Assembly: GCF_026626705.1 (NCBI RefSeq)
Contig: NZ_JAPNKC010000001.1
Span: 9,814,001-9,878,000 of the forward strand
Direction of reading: 5' to 3'
DNA: 64,000 bases
Origin: Pyxidicoccus sp. MSG2
Lineage (GTDB): Bacteria; Myxococcota; Myxococcia; Myxococcales; Myxococcaceae
Shown here: positions 42,201 to 53,100 of the stretch, in pieces
How positions within the stretch are numbered: the stretch's first letter is position 1
How the letters are laid out: the number at the start of each line of letters is the position of its first letter
Notes under the pieces: model-generated
What the model was told of the DNA's origin: nothing
Databases searched by the model: none
Seen by the model: the letters and a program-made list of their open reading frames with translations, nothing else
Translations under genes and position numbers: made by a program

Positions 42201-44764
42201 GGGCCCAGCATCCTCAACACAGGGCCGCGGACGTCATGCTCTGGAGGGAGGCCCAAGGTTCCAGCGAAAGAGGCGATGGCCTCACCGACGGGAAGCCTCC
42301 GCAGGGACTCGAGTAGCAACGGCAGACTCTGCTCGAGCCACTGCCGCTGGGCGCCAGCCAGGGCTCGAGCAGGCTCGTCGCCTGCGGCGAGCCGCCGCCG
42401 GTATTCCCGAGCCAAGATCGCGGTCACCAGGTCGGGCACGGACCACTGTGTCCCGATGGCGGTTCTCACCCCGCTCGTCAGCAGAATGTGGTCCAGTCCG
42501 TAGCCCTCGTTCGCGGGCCGTGTCAGGGGATCATGGGGAAGGTTGGCGCCCGACTGACACGCCCAGATCTCCACCCGCTCCATGCCGTACAGCAACCCTG
42601 CTTTGAGCTTGCCGAAGTCGAGCGTCTCCCTCTTGAGCTCGAGCTGGGGCCATTCTCCAGCAGTGTGCTCTCCGTGGGTGTAGATGCTGAGGGTACGGGC
42701 CTCAGAGAGGGCACCTTGGATGGCCTCGAGCGTTGCCTCCTCCCCCACCAGACAGCGTTCGCCAGGGCGCAGAGCTTGGAAGGCGATGGGGTGGAAGTGT
42801 GTCCCCCCGGGGATGACCACCCACTCTTCCCTTCGAGGGGATGTGGGGGCCGGGCGGGTGCGCAGCGGAAAGAGGCTGGGGAGCCAGATGATGGACTCGA
42901 ACCGGTCGATGAGCCGGCTGCCTACGGGGCCGAGCGCGGCGAGCGGGAGGAACGTCGACACGTGCGAGGGCAGCAGGACGGCGCGTGCCCATGTCTCCGA
43001 GGGCAATGCCGCTGATAAGTCGAGTTCCCGCAGCATTTGGGAGAGAAGCTCGGACTTTGTGAAGGTCGCACTGTGCTCAGCGGCCTGCCGGATGAGGCTG
43101 AAGACCTCCGGACGAATGGGACAGGTGGTGCTCCGTGCCTTCAGTTCGTCACCTTCGAGGCACACGGTGATGGCCAGGAGCTCCTGCCCTTGCACGAAGA
43201 TTCGTATCAGGACAGAGCCTGGATGTTGGCGGAGCACGGTCGTCAGCTCCTCTGGGCCGAGGTTCTGATTGAGGACGCGTTGGACCTCCGCGTAGGTCTT
43301 GTCCACTCGGGCGAGCGCGTAGCGCAGCCGGATCACCTGCTGGCGCCCCTTTTCGACCAGCGTGTCGAAGTACTCTGAGGGAACGGGTGTCTTTCGGGCG
43401 GCGATGCAACTGGGCCGCATGAAGGCGGAGTCCTTGTCCTCGGCAGGCTGCTTCAGCTGGGGAATGATGCCGTCGAGGAACTTCCGCTGCTCATCAGGGG
43501 CCTGGCGCTTCATCGACTGCGCGAAGGAGTCGAGCATGTACGTCTGGCCCATGTGATTCATCAGCTCGTCGTAAAGCGCCTTGGCCAAAGGCTCCTCGGG
43601 CCTGCGCACATGAGAGGAAAGGTTCTCGGCGAAGCGGAAACCGCTCGTATTCTCGAGTGCCAGGAAGGCGTGCAGTGAATCGTGCTGGTCCTGCGCAAGG
43701 ATGCACGCCACAAACTCAGCAGCATGCTGCATATCGATTGAAGCCGCGTCCGCCTCGAAGTCGGAGATGGTGGCCTCGGCCCGATGCTGGATGGCTTTCT
43801 CGATGAATCCGCTCAGCAGCTCGATGGCGGCCTGACGTCCATCGGAACGCCTGAGCAGGGCAGCCAGGTGCCCTAGGTGCTCGAACTGGTCCAGCACGTT
43901 CCATCGCACCTGTTCCAGCAAGGTTCGGGCGCAGGTCACCCGGTCGGGGGTATCCCCAGCGAGGATAAGCTCCGCGAGTTCCATGCGTGCGAGCGCTTGG
44001 TACTTCGGGTCCCCCGCTTGGATGACCTCTTTCGCCAGGTGCTCGGCCCGCTTGAAATCCTGCTTGCGTCCACGCACGCGCAGCAGGCTCGCGGAGGAGA
44101 GACGGGCCCGCAGGGGGATGGCATTGCGGGAGGGGCCGAAGAACTCTTGGGCACGTTGGGCGCAGTCCGCCGCCCGGTCATACTCGCGGAGGGCACGCTC
44201 GACCTCTCCACGCTCGGTGCCCAGGAAGTTGGCGAGGTTCAAGTGGACCTCGGAGAGCTGCTGAAGGCCCATCTGACCGCAGCCCTCCAGTCGCCAGATG
44301 GCACCCCTATAGCGCCGTTCGATCTCCTCGAAGAGCGGCGCCCGCTCTTCCCGTGCGACCTGTTGAGCCATCCGGCGCAGGCAGACAGCGAGAGAACTCT
44401 CGGTTTCGGCGGAGCGGAGCGGAGCGCGTTGGCGGGCCGGTGATTGCAGGGCACGGCTGTAGAGTTGCCTGGCTGTGGTGAGCGCGAAGAAGTTCTCCTG
44501 TTCAGCCGCTAGTGCATGCGCCAAGTCGTGGCGAGCGGCTGCTGCCGCAGCGCTGTCATCCGCCTCCGGATGGAGCGCCAGCGCTTGGTGGAAGAGTGGG
44601 AGCGCTTCCTCCCTGCGGCCCAGGTCAAGCAGGCTCTGAGCTCGAAGACGCAGGTTCCAGGATTCGGGGTTATCTGAGAGGGCCTGGTCGTAGGCTTTCT
44701 CTTCCTGAAGTGTATGTAGACCCTTCCGGGCTTCCGCGAAGAGCTTCTTCTTGGACTTCACCAT
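39293..44764 (-). CDS. TPR protein with two CHAT (caspase-like) protease domains
   Basis: The 1823-residue protein starts at ATG 44764, chosen because AGGAGG lies seven bases upstream. The N-terminal third is helical with TPR-like repeats (SWNLRLRAQSLLDLGRREEA near residues 35-55). A CHAT domain at about 500-860 has the His-Cys pair: His697 in IYTHGEHTAG and Cys736 in EIWACQSGAN. A middle helical region follows. A second CHAT domain occupies about 1530-1810. It keeps Cys1670 in EIWACTAGSAG, but the His position reads RLYGVGKVDS, so it lacks the catalytic His. The pattern is an active protease plus a pseudo-protease on one chain. CHAT proteins act in conflict and cell-death pathways, often activated by partner sensing. 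No gasdermin or CRISPR gene is nearby. It heads a three-gene operon. Confidence 0.85.
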   Translation of the reverse strand: MVKSKKKLFAEARKGLHTLQEEKAYDQALSDNPESWNLRLRAQSLLDLGRREEALPLFHQALALHPEADDSAAAAAARHDLAHALAAEQENFFALTTARQLYSRALQSPARQRAPLRSAETESSLAVCLRRMAQQVAREERAPLFEEIERRYRGAIWRLEGCGQMGLQQLSEVHLNLANFLGTERGEVERALREYDRAADCAQRAQEFFGPSRNAIPLRARLSSASLLRVRGRKQDFKRAEHLAKEVIQAGDPKYQALARMELAELILAGDTPDRVTCARTLLEQVRWNVLDQFEHLGHLAALLRRSDGRQAAIELLSGFIEKAIQHRAEATISDFEADAASIDMQHAAEFVACILAQDQHDSLHAFLALENTSGFRFAENLSSHVRRPEEPLAKALYDELMNHMGQTYMLDSFAQSMKRQAPDEQRKFLDGIIPQLKQPAEDKDSAFMRPSCIAARKTPVPSEYFDTLVEKGRQQVIRLRYALARVDKTYAEVQRVLNQNLGPEELTTVLRQHPGSVLIRIFVQGQELLAITVCLEGDELKARSTTCPIRPEVFSLIRQAAEHSATFTKSELLSQMLRELDLSAALPSETWARAVLLPSHVSTFLPLAALGPVGSRLIDRFESIIWLPSLFPLRTRPAPTSPRREEWVVIPGGTHFHPIAFQALRPGERCLVGEEATLEAIQGALSEARTLSIYTHGEHTAGEWPQLELKRETLDFGKLKAGLLYGMERVEIWACQSGANLPHDPLTRPANEGYGLDHILLTSGVRTAIGTQWSVPDLVTAILAREYRRRLAAGDEPARALAGAQRQWLEQSLPLLLESLRRLPVGEAIASFAGTLGLPPEHDVRGPVLRMLGPVPEQMSEHQVGELEVRLSCPVAWAGIRFVGLPEWRAEKEWTPVSDRALTDEERAQLEQLLAQEPPSPVSFDELQDTWLESEATPEPGESPSPERALAVARVLRDRLNSSQSDNLLAALAWVHEALAVPGISSHERERLSVEAAHLWLEVAQRGDVRPMLPYTVPLARAEGLLAGLSPSFADLSADTMAARARLNFLKRAHQQEEEPDHAVQAALEEIFPALERIGPDTFEALRVATIAAELIAMGSPTVRAQNASSIDAIRKLAPQTWPHRETAAAVYRLHGLLERLGDAPLNIDEAVGFLPPKELVAVVNHKAVQEGPRPGAGMLPKASNHALNRMEVALWGYPSDDRSALVRMTGTLGPAYRWMLNGYLAGHARAHPEDVVHLLACLQYSCDLRLTVLHRLARLPEALGLESLPPAMQYLWDLLRIRRLLHTALSDAALFPSLDPTLPKPHPHHLDPYALSSQSLVQGLKVDTDLTAWTLGETCLSLRKEGTRPPHTTAFEATCLSAWIEASIAKTWATLLEADERGRKLMGVQEFPGVTSVIEPRRDLEENEKALRNLSDGYGVLGLVIEPRGELLIMAYWNDGHSHGQRTFLLEKALIQGALLGVLRPSEEDATSRRGSSSDMRRNAWHMVEEQLAPVLESLLRIAQARKKLKWSVLAPGALRELPLLGLKLAGGILAHQVEALVHMPSIGFSLPPREREDEDFTACLLARDREKETTGFGEAAVETLRRVHPPYLVVDPGDLSGSRVVEVGTLEPQASRIRTLRLYGVGKVDSLNDTLALMQLEGQRALRDRNTHGMIMPRCEVVEIWACTAGSAGMLHPLRNDGDRIPGLAASFLANGALAVIDLAWPVHDIVKALVCEHYGLIRRRIGHRPEALKEALRLTGAALQELRRQAGQRTVRQVLELLDHLRQSAATLVFNIDPSQLVPFANGAESPLVVNLSGDELVEELCQPVHLAAFRWWGA

Positions 44765-45058
44765 GTGGCATCCTCCTGTACCCATAGCGGGACGCTTCAG
44801 TAGGGTTTCCCCGAACATGTCCGCTTCGGGCGGAGGCCTCTGACTTTGGTTCAGGCGTGTGAGTACTAGCTAGCGAAGCCAACGAGCGCGGAGGTGGTTG
44901 CGTGACGCGCCCAAGTGCCCCGGAATGTGCCCTTCCAGAGCGGATTCAGATGGATCCAGGGGGAACGACCCGGGACATCGCGGAAGGCGAACCCGAGAAA
45001 ATTCAAGGCGATAGCGGATAAGGGCGCGTCCTGCTTGATGTTTCCTACCGCCATGCCT
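44765..45058. other. Right-end stretch of the island, CHAT promoter region
   Basis: This holds the ribosome site and presumably the promoter of the CHAT operon. A 62-codon minus-strand frame (45054-44866) begins five bases inside the right attachment repeat, but it has no good ribosome site or family motif and is not called as a gene. No integrase is seen. Confidence 0.45.
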
Positions 45059-45084
45059 CGGGTTCGATCCCCGGCTCGTGCACT
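45059..45084 (+). repeat. Right attachment-site core (attR), partial tRNA-Leu copy
   Basis: This is an exact 26-bp copy of 24970-24995, the T arm and 3' acceptor strand of tRNA-Leu. The rest of the tRNA is absent, so it cannot make a functional tRNA. It ends 12 bases from the stop codon of the M4 protease gene. Confidence 0.85.
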
Positions 45085-45096
45085 CCCACGCTCGGG

Positions 45097-46998
45097 TCAA
45101 TACGTGGCTTTGAGCGACGTCCCGCTGTACGTGGCATAGCCATACAGCATGACGTAGATGCGCTGGTTGCTCGTCTGCGGCGCGGAGTTGCACGTCTCGC
45201 TGTTGCCGGTGAGGTACGGGCGGCAGTCGTACGCGGTCCGTGTCGGTGCCGTGCCAATGCGGACGTACAGGTCCACATCACCGGTGCCGCCGCTCATCAC
45301 ATACGAAGAGGCGCGGCTGGCCGGCACGTCGATGCAGTAGTACTTCGACGAACCCGTCGCGCCGGAGATTCCGGTGACAGGCACACCGTTGGTCAGCAGC
45401 GTGCACGGCGGAGGCGGCACGCCCACGCCCACGGACTCCCAGGCCAGCTTCACCGCGTCCTGCGTGGCGGTGTCGTAGCCCAGGACCGCGGCGGCCTGGA
45501 CGGTCAACGCCTTGGCCTGCTCGAAATTGGTCGAGGGAACGTAGAAGTCCGTGCTGGCCTTGTTCCAGATGCGGATGGCCTTCTCGACGCCGATGGCTGG
45601 CACCACGACGGCGGAGCGGCCACGGGGATGCGTGCCTCCCTTGGCCAGCAGGGCGAACGCCAGGTTCGGTACGCCCGAGCTGTAGTGCACGTCCGTGGTG
45701 GACGTCACGTTCGGCGCCCAGTCGAACGAAAGGGCGTCGCGGACCGGGTCATCCATGTAGCGGATCGCATCCCCGGCGGTGGCTGGCGTCCAGACGTCCT
45801 CGCCAATCTTCCAGATGTCCGCCGCAGTGCTCCACGCGCCCGAAGCCCAGCTCTCGCACGCGGCCGCGAAGGTGTCGGACAGGGCCTCGTTCAGGCCACC
45901 GGACTGGCCGGCGTACGTGAGGTTGGACTCGCGCTCGGTCACCGCGTGCGTCAGCTCATGCACCGTCAGATCCGCGTCCCTGCCCAGCTCGATGGAGTTC
46001 TGGTTGTCGCCGTCGCCGTAGACCAGTTGCGTGCCGTTCCAGTACGCATTCACGTAGTTACGGTCGAAGTGGACGGTGCTGATGAGCGGCCCGCCAAGGG
46101 TGTTGCCCAGGTCGCGCCCGGCCACCGCCAGGTAGCATTGATAGGCCAGCCCGAGCTGGTCGTAGTTCTTGTCGACATGCGTGTCGCCCGTTGCGGCCTG
46201 TCCCTCGCTCCGCTTGAGCGTGCCCGGCAGCGTCGTGCCGTTGTTCGCGCTGTACACGCGGCGGTTGAGCGCTGAGTGGATCTCCGGAGCCACCAGGACG
46301 ATGGAGCCATCGGTGGCACTCACGTAGACGCGGTCGCGCAGGGGCATGTCCGGCCCCTCACCCGAGACGCGCACCTCATATGCGAGCTCGAGCTGCTGGT
46401 CGTCCTGCGAGCGGAGGTAGACGAGGCGCGGGGATCCGTCGACCACGAGTCCCGTGCCCCGGGTGGCTCGCAGGGCGGCCGTGCTCGCCGCCAGGGCGGA
46501 GAGGGTGGGCTTCGCGGACAGCTGTCCACCACCGCCGCGCGCCGTGCCGTTGGCCGCGAAGATGTGGCCCTGTGCGTCGACATGCACCACCAGTTCCTCG
46601 CCCACCACCGGCAGCCCGTTCAGTGTCTGGCCGTAGCGCAGGTGCGTGACGCCTTGCTCGTCCACGCTCACCCTGCGCACCACCAGGTCGGAGGCGCTCA
46701 GGCGGAAGGTCGCGGCGATGTCCGGCAGAGCATGGGCGATGGCTCGGTGCGCGTCCGCCGTGGCAGAGCCTGTCAGCGAGAAGGCCGCGGTACCCAGCCT
46801 GCCTTCGAGCGTGTGGGGAATGCCGTCACCATGCTGGCCGACGACGCGGGCGCCCGGCATCGCGGCCAACGCGCTCCGCACTCCCGCCAGTTCGTCCAGC
46901 TTCGCGGTGCCGGTGAGCTTCGAGTCCCCCTCGCCGACATCGCAGGCGGAGAGGGGCAGGGTGGCGAGGAGTGCTGCAACGAGGTGCGTGCGAACCAA
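45097..46998 (-). CDS. M4 (thermolysin-like) secreted metalloprotease with PPC domain
   Basis: The 633-residue preproprotein starts at TTG with AGGAGG four bases upstream. A lipoprotein-type signal (LLATLPLSAC) may anchor it. An FTP and PepSY propeptide spans about 40-230. The M4 catalytic domain has HELTH at 347-351, the third ligand Glu371 in GGLNEALSD and the proton donor His in VHYSSGVPNLAF. A C-terminal pre-peptidase domain (about 545-633) ends the protein. It would be secreted, self-processed and digest extracellular protein, fitting a predatory myxobacterium. It lies just outside the island and is separate from the NRPS, whose stop is 133 bases upstream of this start. Confidence 0.95.
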   Translation of the reverse strand: MVRTHLVAALLATLPLSACDVGEGDSKLTGTAKLDELAGVRSALAAMPGARVVGQHGDGIPHTLEGRLGTAAFSLTGSATADAHRAIAHALPDIAATFRLSASDLVVRRVSVDEQGVTHLRYGQTLNGLPVVGEELVVHVDAQGHIFAANGTARGGGGQLSAKPTLSALAASTAALRATRGTGLVVDGSPRLVYLRSQDDQQLELAYEVRVSGEGPDMPLRDRVYVSATDGSIVLVAPEIHSALNRRVYSANNGTTLPGTLKRSEGQAATGDTHVDKNYDQLGLAYQCYLAVAGRDLGNTLGGPLISTVHFDRNYVNAYWNGTQLVYGDGDNQNSIELGRDADLTVHELTHAVTERESNLTYAGQSGGLNEALSDTFAAACESWASGAWSTAADIWKIGEDVWTPATAGDAIRYMDDPVRDALSFDWAPNVTSTTDVHYSSGVPNLAFALLAKGGTHPRGRSAVVVPAIGVEKAIRIWNKASTDFYVPSTNFEQAKALTVQAAAVLGYDTATQDAVKLAWESVGVGVPPPPCTLLTNGVPVTGISGATGSSKYYCIDVPASRASSYVMSGGTGDVDLYVRIGTAPTRTAYDCRPYLTGNSETCNSAPQTSNQRIYVMLYGYATYSGTSLKATY

Positions 46999-47130
46999 AG
47001 GTCCTCCTACTCGGCGGCAGGGGATGTCGCGCTGGCAGCACTGCTGTTCGCCGCCTTCAAAGTCAGCTCAGCAGCGCGGGCAGTATAGGCGGAGGAGAGC
47101 GGGGGGCACGCGGCCCCCGCTCGTTTCCCG

Positions 47131-50100
47131 TCAGCTGTCCCCAGGCTCCAGTGCACGCAGGAGCTTGTTGAGTGTCTCCGCCAGGGTGGCGACGTTCGGC
47201 GGCTCCATCAGGCTGAGGTGGTCGCCCGGCACTTCGCTCGTCCTGACGCCACCCGAGACCCAGCTCGACCAGCCTGCATCCTCGGCCACGAGATTCTCGG
47301 GACGCACCGACGCGCGGAGGAGCTCGGCGGTACCCGTGAAGGTACCTCCGGGAACGTAGCCGTAGTGCGCCGCGGTGAGCCGCTCGTGGACGGCGAAGAG
47401 GCGGCCGGCCTGTTCCGGCTCCAGGCCTCCGGTGCCGGGCAGGTTCCGCAGTCCTTCCACCACCCGCTGCATCAGCTCCGCGCCTTCCAGCCCGTTCAGT
47501 TGCTCCAGCTCCACGGGCGGAAGCTCCTGCAACGGGAGCCCCACCATCTGCGCGAAGGAGACCAGCCGCTTCAGCGGCGGCGGCACCTCGTGCGGCTGGC
47601 CGTCGGGCGCGAGGCTGTCAATCAAGGCCAGCAGCTCCACCTGCTCACCCATGGACTGGAACTGCCGTGCCATCTCGAACGCCACCAACCCTCCCAGGGA
47701 CCAGCCCGCGAGCAGGTAGGGGCCGTGGGGTTGCTCTTCGCGCACCTGGGCCACGTAGAGGCGGGCCAGGTCCTCCATGGACGCGGGAGGCAGCTCTCCG
47801 CCTTCGAGGCCGGGGGCGAAGAGGCCGTAGATGGGCCGCTCTTCACCGAGGTGGTGGACGAGGCCGGCATAGCTGAGCAGCGCCCCTCCGCCGCCGTGGA
47901 CGAGGAACAGTGGCCGGCGCTTGGACGTGCCCGTGTCGAGCCGCGCCAGGTTGGGCTTGCGAGCGCTCGCGTCCTGGTACGTCAGCGCGAGGGCGGCGAG
48001 CTGCTCGACGGTGGAGCCCTGGAAGAGCGCTGACAGGGGCATCGCCAGGCCGGTGCGCTCACGAATCAGGGCCATGAGGCGCACCGCGAGCAGGGAGTGG
48101 CCTCCGAGGGCGAAGAAGTCGTCCTTCACGCTGACACGCTCGACGTTCAGCACCTCGGCGAAGGCCTGCGCGATCTGCTCTTCCAGCACGGTGCGGGGAG
48201 CGACGTACTCCGCGCGGGCCATGGAGACATCCGGTGCTGGCAGGGCCTTTCGGTCCACCTTGGCGTTGGCCGTCAAGGGCATGGCCTCCAGGCGCACCAG
48301 CGCGGAGGGCACCATGTACTCGGGCAGTCGCTGCATGAGGTTCGCGCGCAGGGCCGCCAGGTCCAACGACTCGGCGGCCACGACGTAGCCGACGAGACGC
48401 TTGTCATTGGGGACATCCTCGCGGACCACGACGACGGCCTCGCGCACCTCGGGGAAGGTGAGCAGGGCGGCTTCGACTTCGCCCAATTCGATGCGGTAGC
48501 CGCGCACCTTCACCTGGGCATCCGCGCGGCCGACGAAGTCGAGGACGCCGTTGGCGCGCCAGCGCACCACGTCTCCGGTGCGGTAGAGGCGGGCACCGGG
48601 CACACCGGAGAAGGCGTCGGGCACGAAGCGCTCGGCGGTGAGGGCGGGCTGCCCCACGTAGCCTCGGGCGAGGCCGTCGCCGCCGATGAACAGCTCTCCC
48701 GGGACACCCACGGGCACCGGCTGTCCCGAAGCGTCCAGCACGTAGACGCGCGTGTTGCCCAGCGGCCGGCCGATGGGAACGGTGGCGCCTGGCTGGGCCG
48801 CGTCCGTCATGCGGAAGCTGGTGGCGAAGACGGTGCTCTCGGTGGGGCCGTAGCCATTGGTGACGGGAACATGCAGCGCTTGCAACACGCGGCGCACGTG
48901 CGCCGCGCTCACGACGTCACCGCCGGTGAGCACCTGCTTCAGGGTGCGCAGGCCCTCCAGGTTGCCATCCACCATCTGGGTGAAGAGGCCGGAGGTGAGC
49001 CAGAGCGTGGTGACGCCCGAGCGCTGGATGAGCTGGCCCAGCTCTTCGAGAGACGGCGCCCCGGGAGGCATGAGGACGAGGCGAGAGCCGTGCAGCAGCG
49101 CGCCCCACAGCTCCAGGGTGGAGGCGTCGAAGGAGATGGGGGCCAGCAGGAGGAAGGTTTCCTCAGGCCCGAAGTGGGCGTAGTCGACACCGAAGACGGT
49201 GCGCAGCACGGCGGCGTGCGGCGTCCCGACGCCCTTGGGCCTGCCGGTGGAGCCAGAGGTGAAGTCGATATACGCGAGGCTGTCCGGCAGGGCCGTGGAA
49301 GGCGGCGCATGCGCGGGCGGCGCTTCCACGGGCACGTCCTCCAGCACCAGCGTGACGAGCCCCTTCGTGGGCAGCTTCGACAGTAGCGCGCGCGTGGTGA
49401 CGAGCACGCTCGGGCCCGAGTCCTCCAGCATGGCCGCGAGGCGCTCGCGGGGATACGACGCGTCCAGCGGCACGTAGGCGCCGCCAGCCTTGAGGATGGC
49501 CAACAGCGAGACGATGAGCTCCAGTGAGCGGTCCACGGCCAGGGCCACGCGCGAGTCGGTGGACACACCCAGGCCTCGCAGATGCCACGCGAGCTGGTTG
49601 GCGCGCGCGTCGAGCTGGCGGTAGGTGAGCTTCGAGTCACCGAACTCGACGGCGACCTTGTCGGGGAAGCGGGCCACCACCTGCGCGAAGACCTCGGGCA
49701 GGGTGGCGCCGCGCGGGTACTCGGCGGCGGTGGTGTTCCACTCCACCAGCACCTGCTGACGCTCCTCCACGGACAGCATGGACACGGAGGCCATGGGCGC
49801 CTCGTGCCGTGCTACGAGCGCCTCGGTGAGCACGCGGAAGTGCTCCGCGATGCGGCGGGCCGTGGCGGGCTCGAAGAGGTCGGTGTTGTAGTCCAACATG
49901 CCCGAGAAGCCCTGGGCCGTCTCCGTCAGGCTCAGCTCCAGCTCGAACTTGATGGCGCGGAACTCCACCTCCATCGGGCGCATCGCCATGCCGGAGGGCT
50001 GCCGGGTGGGGCCGGCCACCGAAGCGCTCTGCAGGGCGAAGAGGACCTGGAAGAGCGGGCTGCGGCTCATGTCGCGCTCGGGGCGCAGCTCTTCCACCAG

Positions 50101-53100
50101 TCTCTCGAAGGGCACGTCCTGGTGGGAGTAGGCGCCCAGGGCGGTCTCCTTCACCTGCTGGAGCAACTGGCGGAAGGACTCAGCACCGTCCACATGGGAG
50201 CGCAGTACCAGGGTGTTGACGAAGAAGCCGATGAGGTCCTCCGTCTCCCCGCGCTGGCGGCCGGCGATGGGCGTGCCGATGGAGACGTCCTGCTGGTTGC
50301 AGTAGCGGGCCAGCAGGGCCTGCCACGAGGCCAGCAGCAGCATGAAGGGCGTGACGGCTTCGCGCTGGCACAGGGCCTTGAGTGCCTGGGCTACGGTCTG
50401 CGGCAGGTGGACGGGGACGGAGGCGCCTCGGAACGTCTGCACCGGCGGGCGCGGCTTGTCGATGGGCAGCTGCAGCGGAGCGCTGCCCCCGAGCTTCTGC
50501 CGCCACCAGCCCAGTTGTTCCTCGAGCACGGCGCCTTGCAGCCACTGGCGTTGCCACACTGCGTAGTCGGCGTATTGCAGGGGCAGCTCGGGCAACGGAG
50601 AGGGCTGACCCTGGCTGAAGGCGGCGTAGAGGGCAGTCACCTCGCGCACCAGCACCCCCATGGACCAGCCGTCCGAGATGATGTGGTGCATGTTGAGCAC
50701 CAGCACGTGTTCAGCCGGGGCAAGCTTGAGCAGCACCGCTCGCAGCAGCGGGCCCGCGGCCAGGTCGAAGGCGTGCGTGCCCTCCCGGGCTAGCAGGCGT
50801 CGAGCCTCCTGGGGCGCGGCTTCACCCAGGCTGCTCAGGTCCACCACGTGCAGCGGCAGCTCGGTGGCGGGCGCGATGACCTGGATGGGTTGGCCCTGCT
50901 GCGCGTGGAAGGTGGTGCGCAGGGCCTCGTGGCGGCGCACCAGCTCGGTGAGGCTGCGCTGCATGGCTTCGATGTGCGGCGCTCCTTCCAGCCTCACGGC
51001 GAAGGGCATGTTGTAGGTGGGGCTGCCGGGCGCGAGCTGGTCGAGGAACCACAGCCGCTGTTGCGCGAACGACAGCGGCAGTGCGTCCGTGCGTGGCACC
51101 GGCACCAGCGACGGAGCCACGGAGGAGCCTTCCTGCCGCGCCGCCTCGATGCGTGCGGCGAGGGTGGCGACGGTGGGGGCTTCGAAGAGCGCCCGCAGCG
51201 GCAGCTCCACGTTGAAGGCCGCGCGCACCCGGGAGATGAGCTGAGTGGCCAGCAGCGAGTGGCCGCCCAGCTCGAAGAAGTTGTCGTGGATGCCCACGCG
51301 CTCCAGGTGCAGCACCTGGGCGAAGAGGGCGGCCAGCAGCTCCTCGGTGGGTGTGCGCGGCGCCACGTAGACGGAGTCCCGGCTTGCATGCACCGAATCG
51401 GGAGCGGGCAGGGCCTTGCGGTCCACCTTGGCGTTGGCCGTGAGGGGCATGGCGTCCAGGCGCACCAGGACGGAGGGCACCATGTACTCGGGCAGCCGCT
51501 GCTGGAGTTGAGCCCGCAGGGCGGACGTGCTCAGGGACTCGGGAGCCACGACGTAGCCGATGAGGCGCTTGTTGCCGGGGCCGTCCTCGCGGACGAGGAC
51601 GACGGCCTCGCGGACCTCCGAGAATGCGAGCAGGGCGGCTTCGACCTCGGCCAGCTCGATGCGGTAGCCGCGCACCTTCACCTGGGCATCCGCGCGCCCG
51701 AGGAACTCGAGGACGCCATCCGTGCGCCAGCGGGCCAGGTCGCCCGTGCGGTAGAGGCGTGCGCCGGGGACTGAGGAGAAGGGATTGGGGACGAAGCGCT
51801 CGGCGGTGAGGGCGGGCTGTTCCACGTAGCCGCGGGCCAGGCCGTCTCCTCCGATGAACAGCTCTCCCGTCACCCCCGGAGGCACCGGCTGGCCGGAGGC
51901 GTCCAGCAGGTACACCTGGGTGTTGGCCAGGGGCCTGCCAATGGGGACGGCGGTGCCAACGTGGGCCACGTCCGTCATGCGGTGGGTGGAGGTGAAGAGG
52001 GTGCCTTCGGTGGGGCCGTAGCAGGCCGTCACGGGGATGCGCAGCTCTTCGAGGACGCGGCGCACGTGCGGTGCACTCACCACGTCGCCACCGGTGAGCA
52101 ACTGCTTCACGGTGCGCAGGCCGGAGAGGTTGTGGTCCACCACCTGGGTGAAGAGGCCGGCGGTGATGTGAAGGGTGGTGACGCCGTGCTTCGTCAGCAC
52201 CGACTCCAGCTCCTTCAAGTCGGAAGGCGAGTGGGGCGGGAAGACGACCAACCGCGCGCCATGGAGCAGCGGGCCCCACAGCTCCAGAGTGGAGGCATCG
52301 AAGGACACGGGGGCGATGAGGAGGAACGTCTCATCCGGGCCCAGGTGGGCGTAGTCAACACCGAAGACGGTGCGCAGCACGGAGGACTGCGTGGTGCCCA
52401 CGCCCTTGGGCCTGCCGGTGGAGCCGGAGGTGAAGTCGATGTACGCGAGGCTGTCAGGCAGCGCGGCCTGGGGCAGTGCATGCGTGGGCAGCCCGGAGAG
52501 TTCCGTGTCGTCCAGCACCACGGTGGACAGGCTGTCCGTGGGGAGCTTCTCCAGCAGCGCGCGCGAGGTGACGAGGACGCGAGGACGCGCATCCTCCACC
52601 ATGGCGGCGAGGCGTTCGCGCGGGTACGCCGTATCCAGCGGCACGTACGCACCACCGGCCTTGAGGACGCCCACCAGCACGACAATCAGCTCCAGCGAGC
52701 GCTCCAGGGCAATCGCCACGCGCGAATCCGTGGACACGCCCAGGCCACGCAGATGCCATGCGAGCTGGTTCGCACGCTCATCCAACTGCCGGTAGGTGAG
52801 CTTCTCTTCACCGAACTCGACAGCGACCTTGTCCGGGAAGCGAGCCACCACCTGCGCGAAGACCTCGGGCAGGGTGGAGGCGCGCGGGTACTCGACAGCC
52901 GTGGCATTCCAGTCCACGAGCACCTGCTGGCGCTCCTCCACGGACAGCATGGACACGGAGGACAGCGGGGCCTCGGGCCGTGCCACGAGCGCCTCGGTGA
53001 GCACGCGGAAGTGCTCCACGATGCGGCGGGCCGTGGAGGGCTCGAACAGGTCGGTGTTGTAGCCGAGCATGCCCGTGAAGCCTTGCTGGGCCGTCTCCGT

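Noticed and set aside
44866..45054. Minus-strand 62-codon frame next to attR
   Set aside because: The start has no good ribosome site, there is no known family, and the frame begins almost at the repeat. A resemblance of TWARH to recombinase motifs is too weak.
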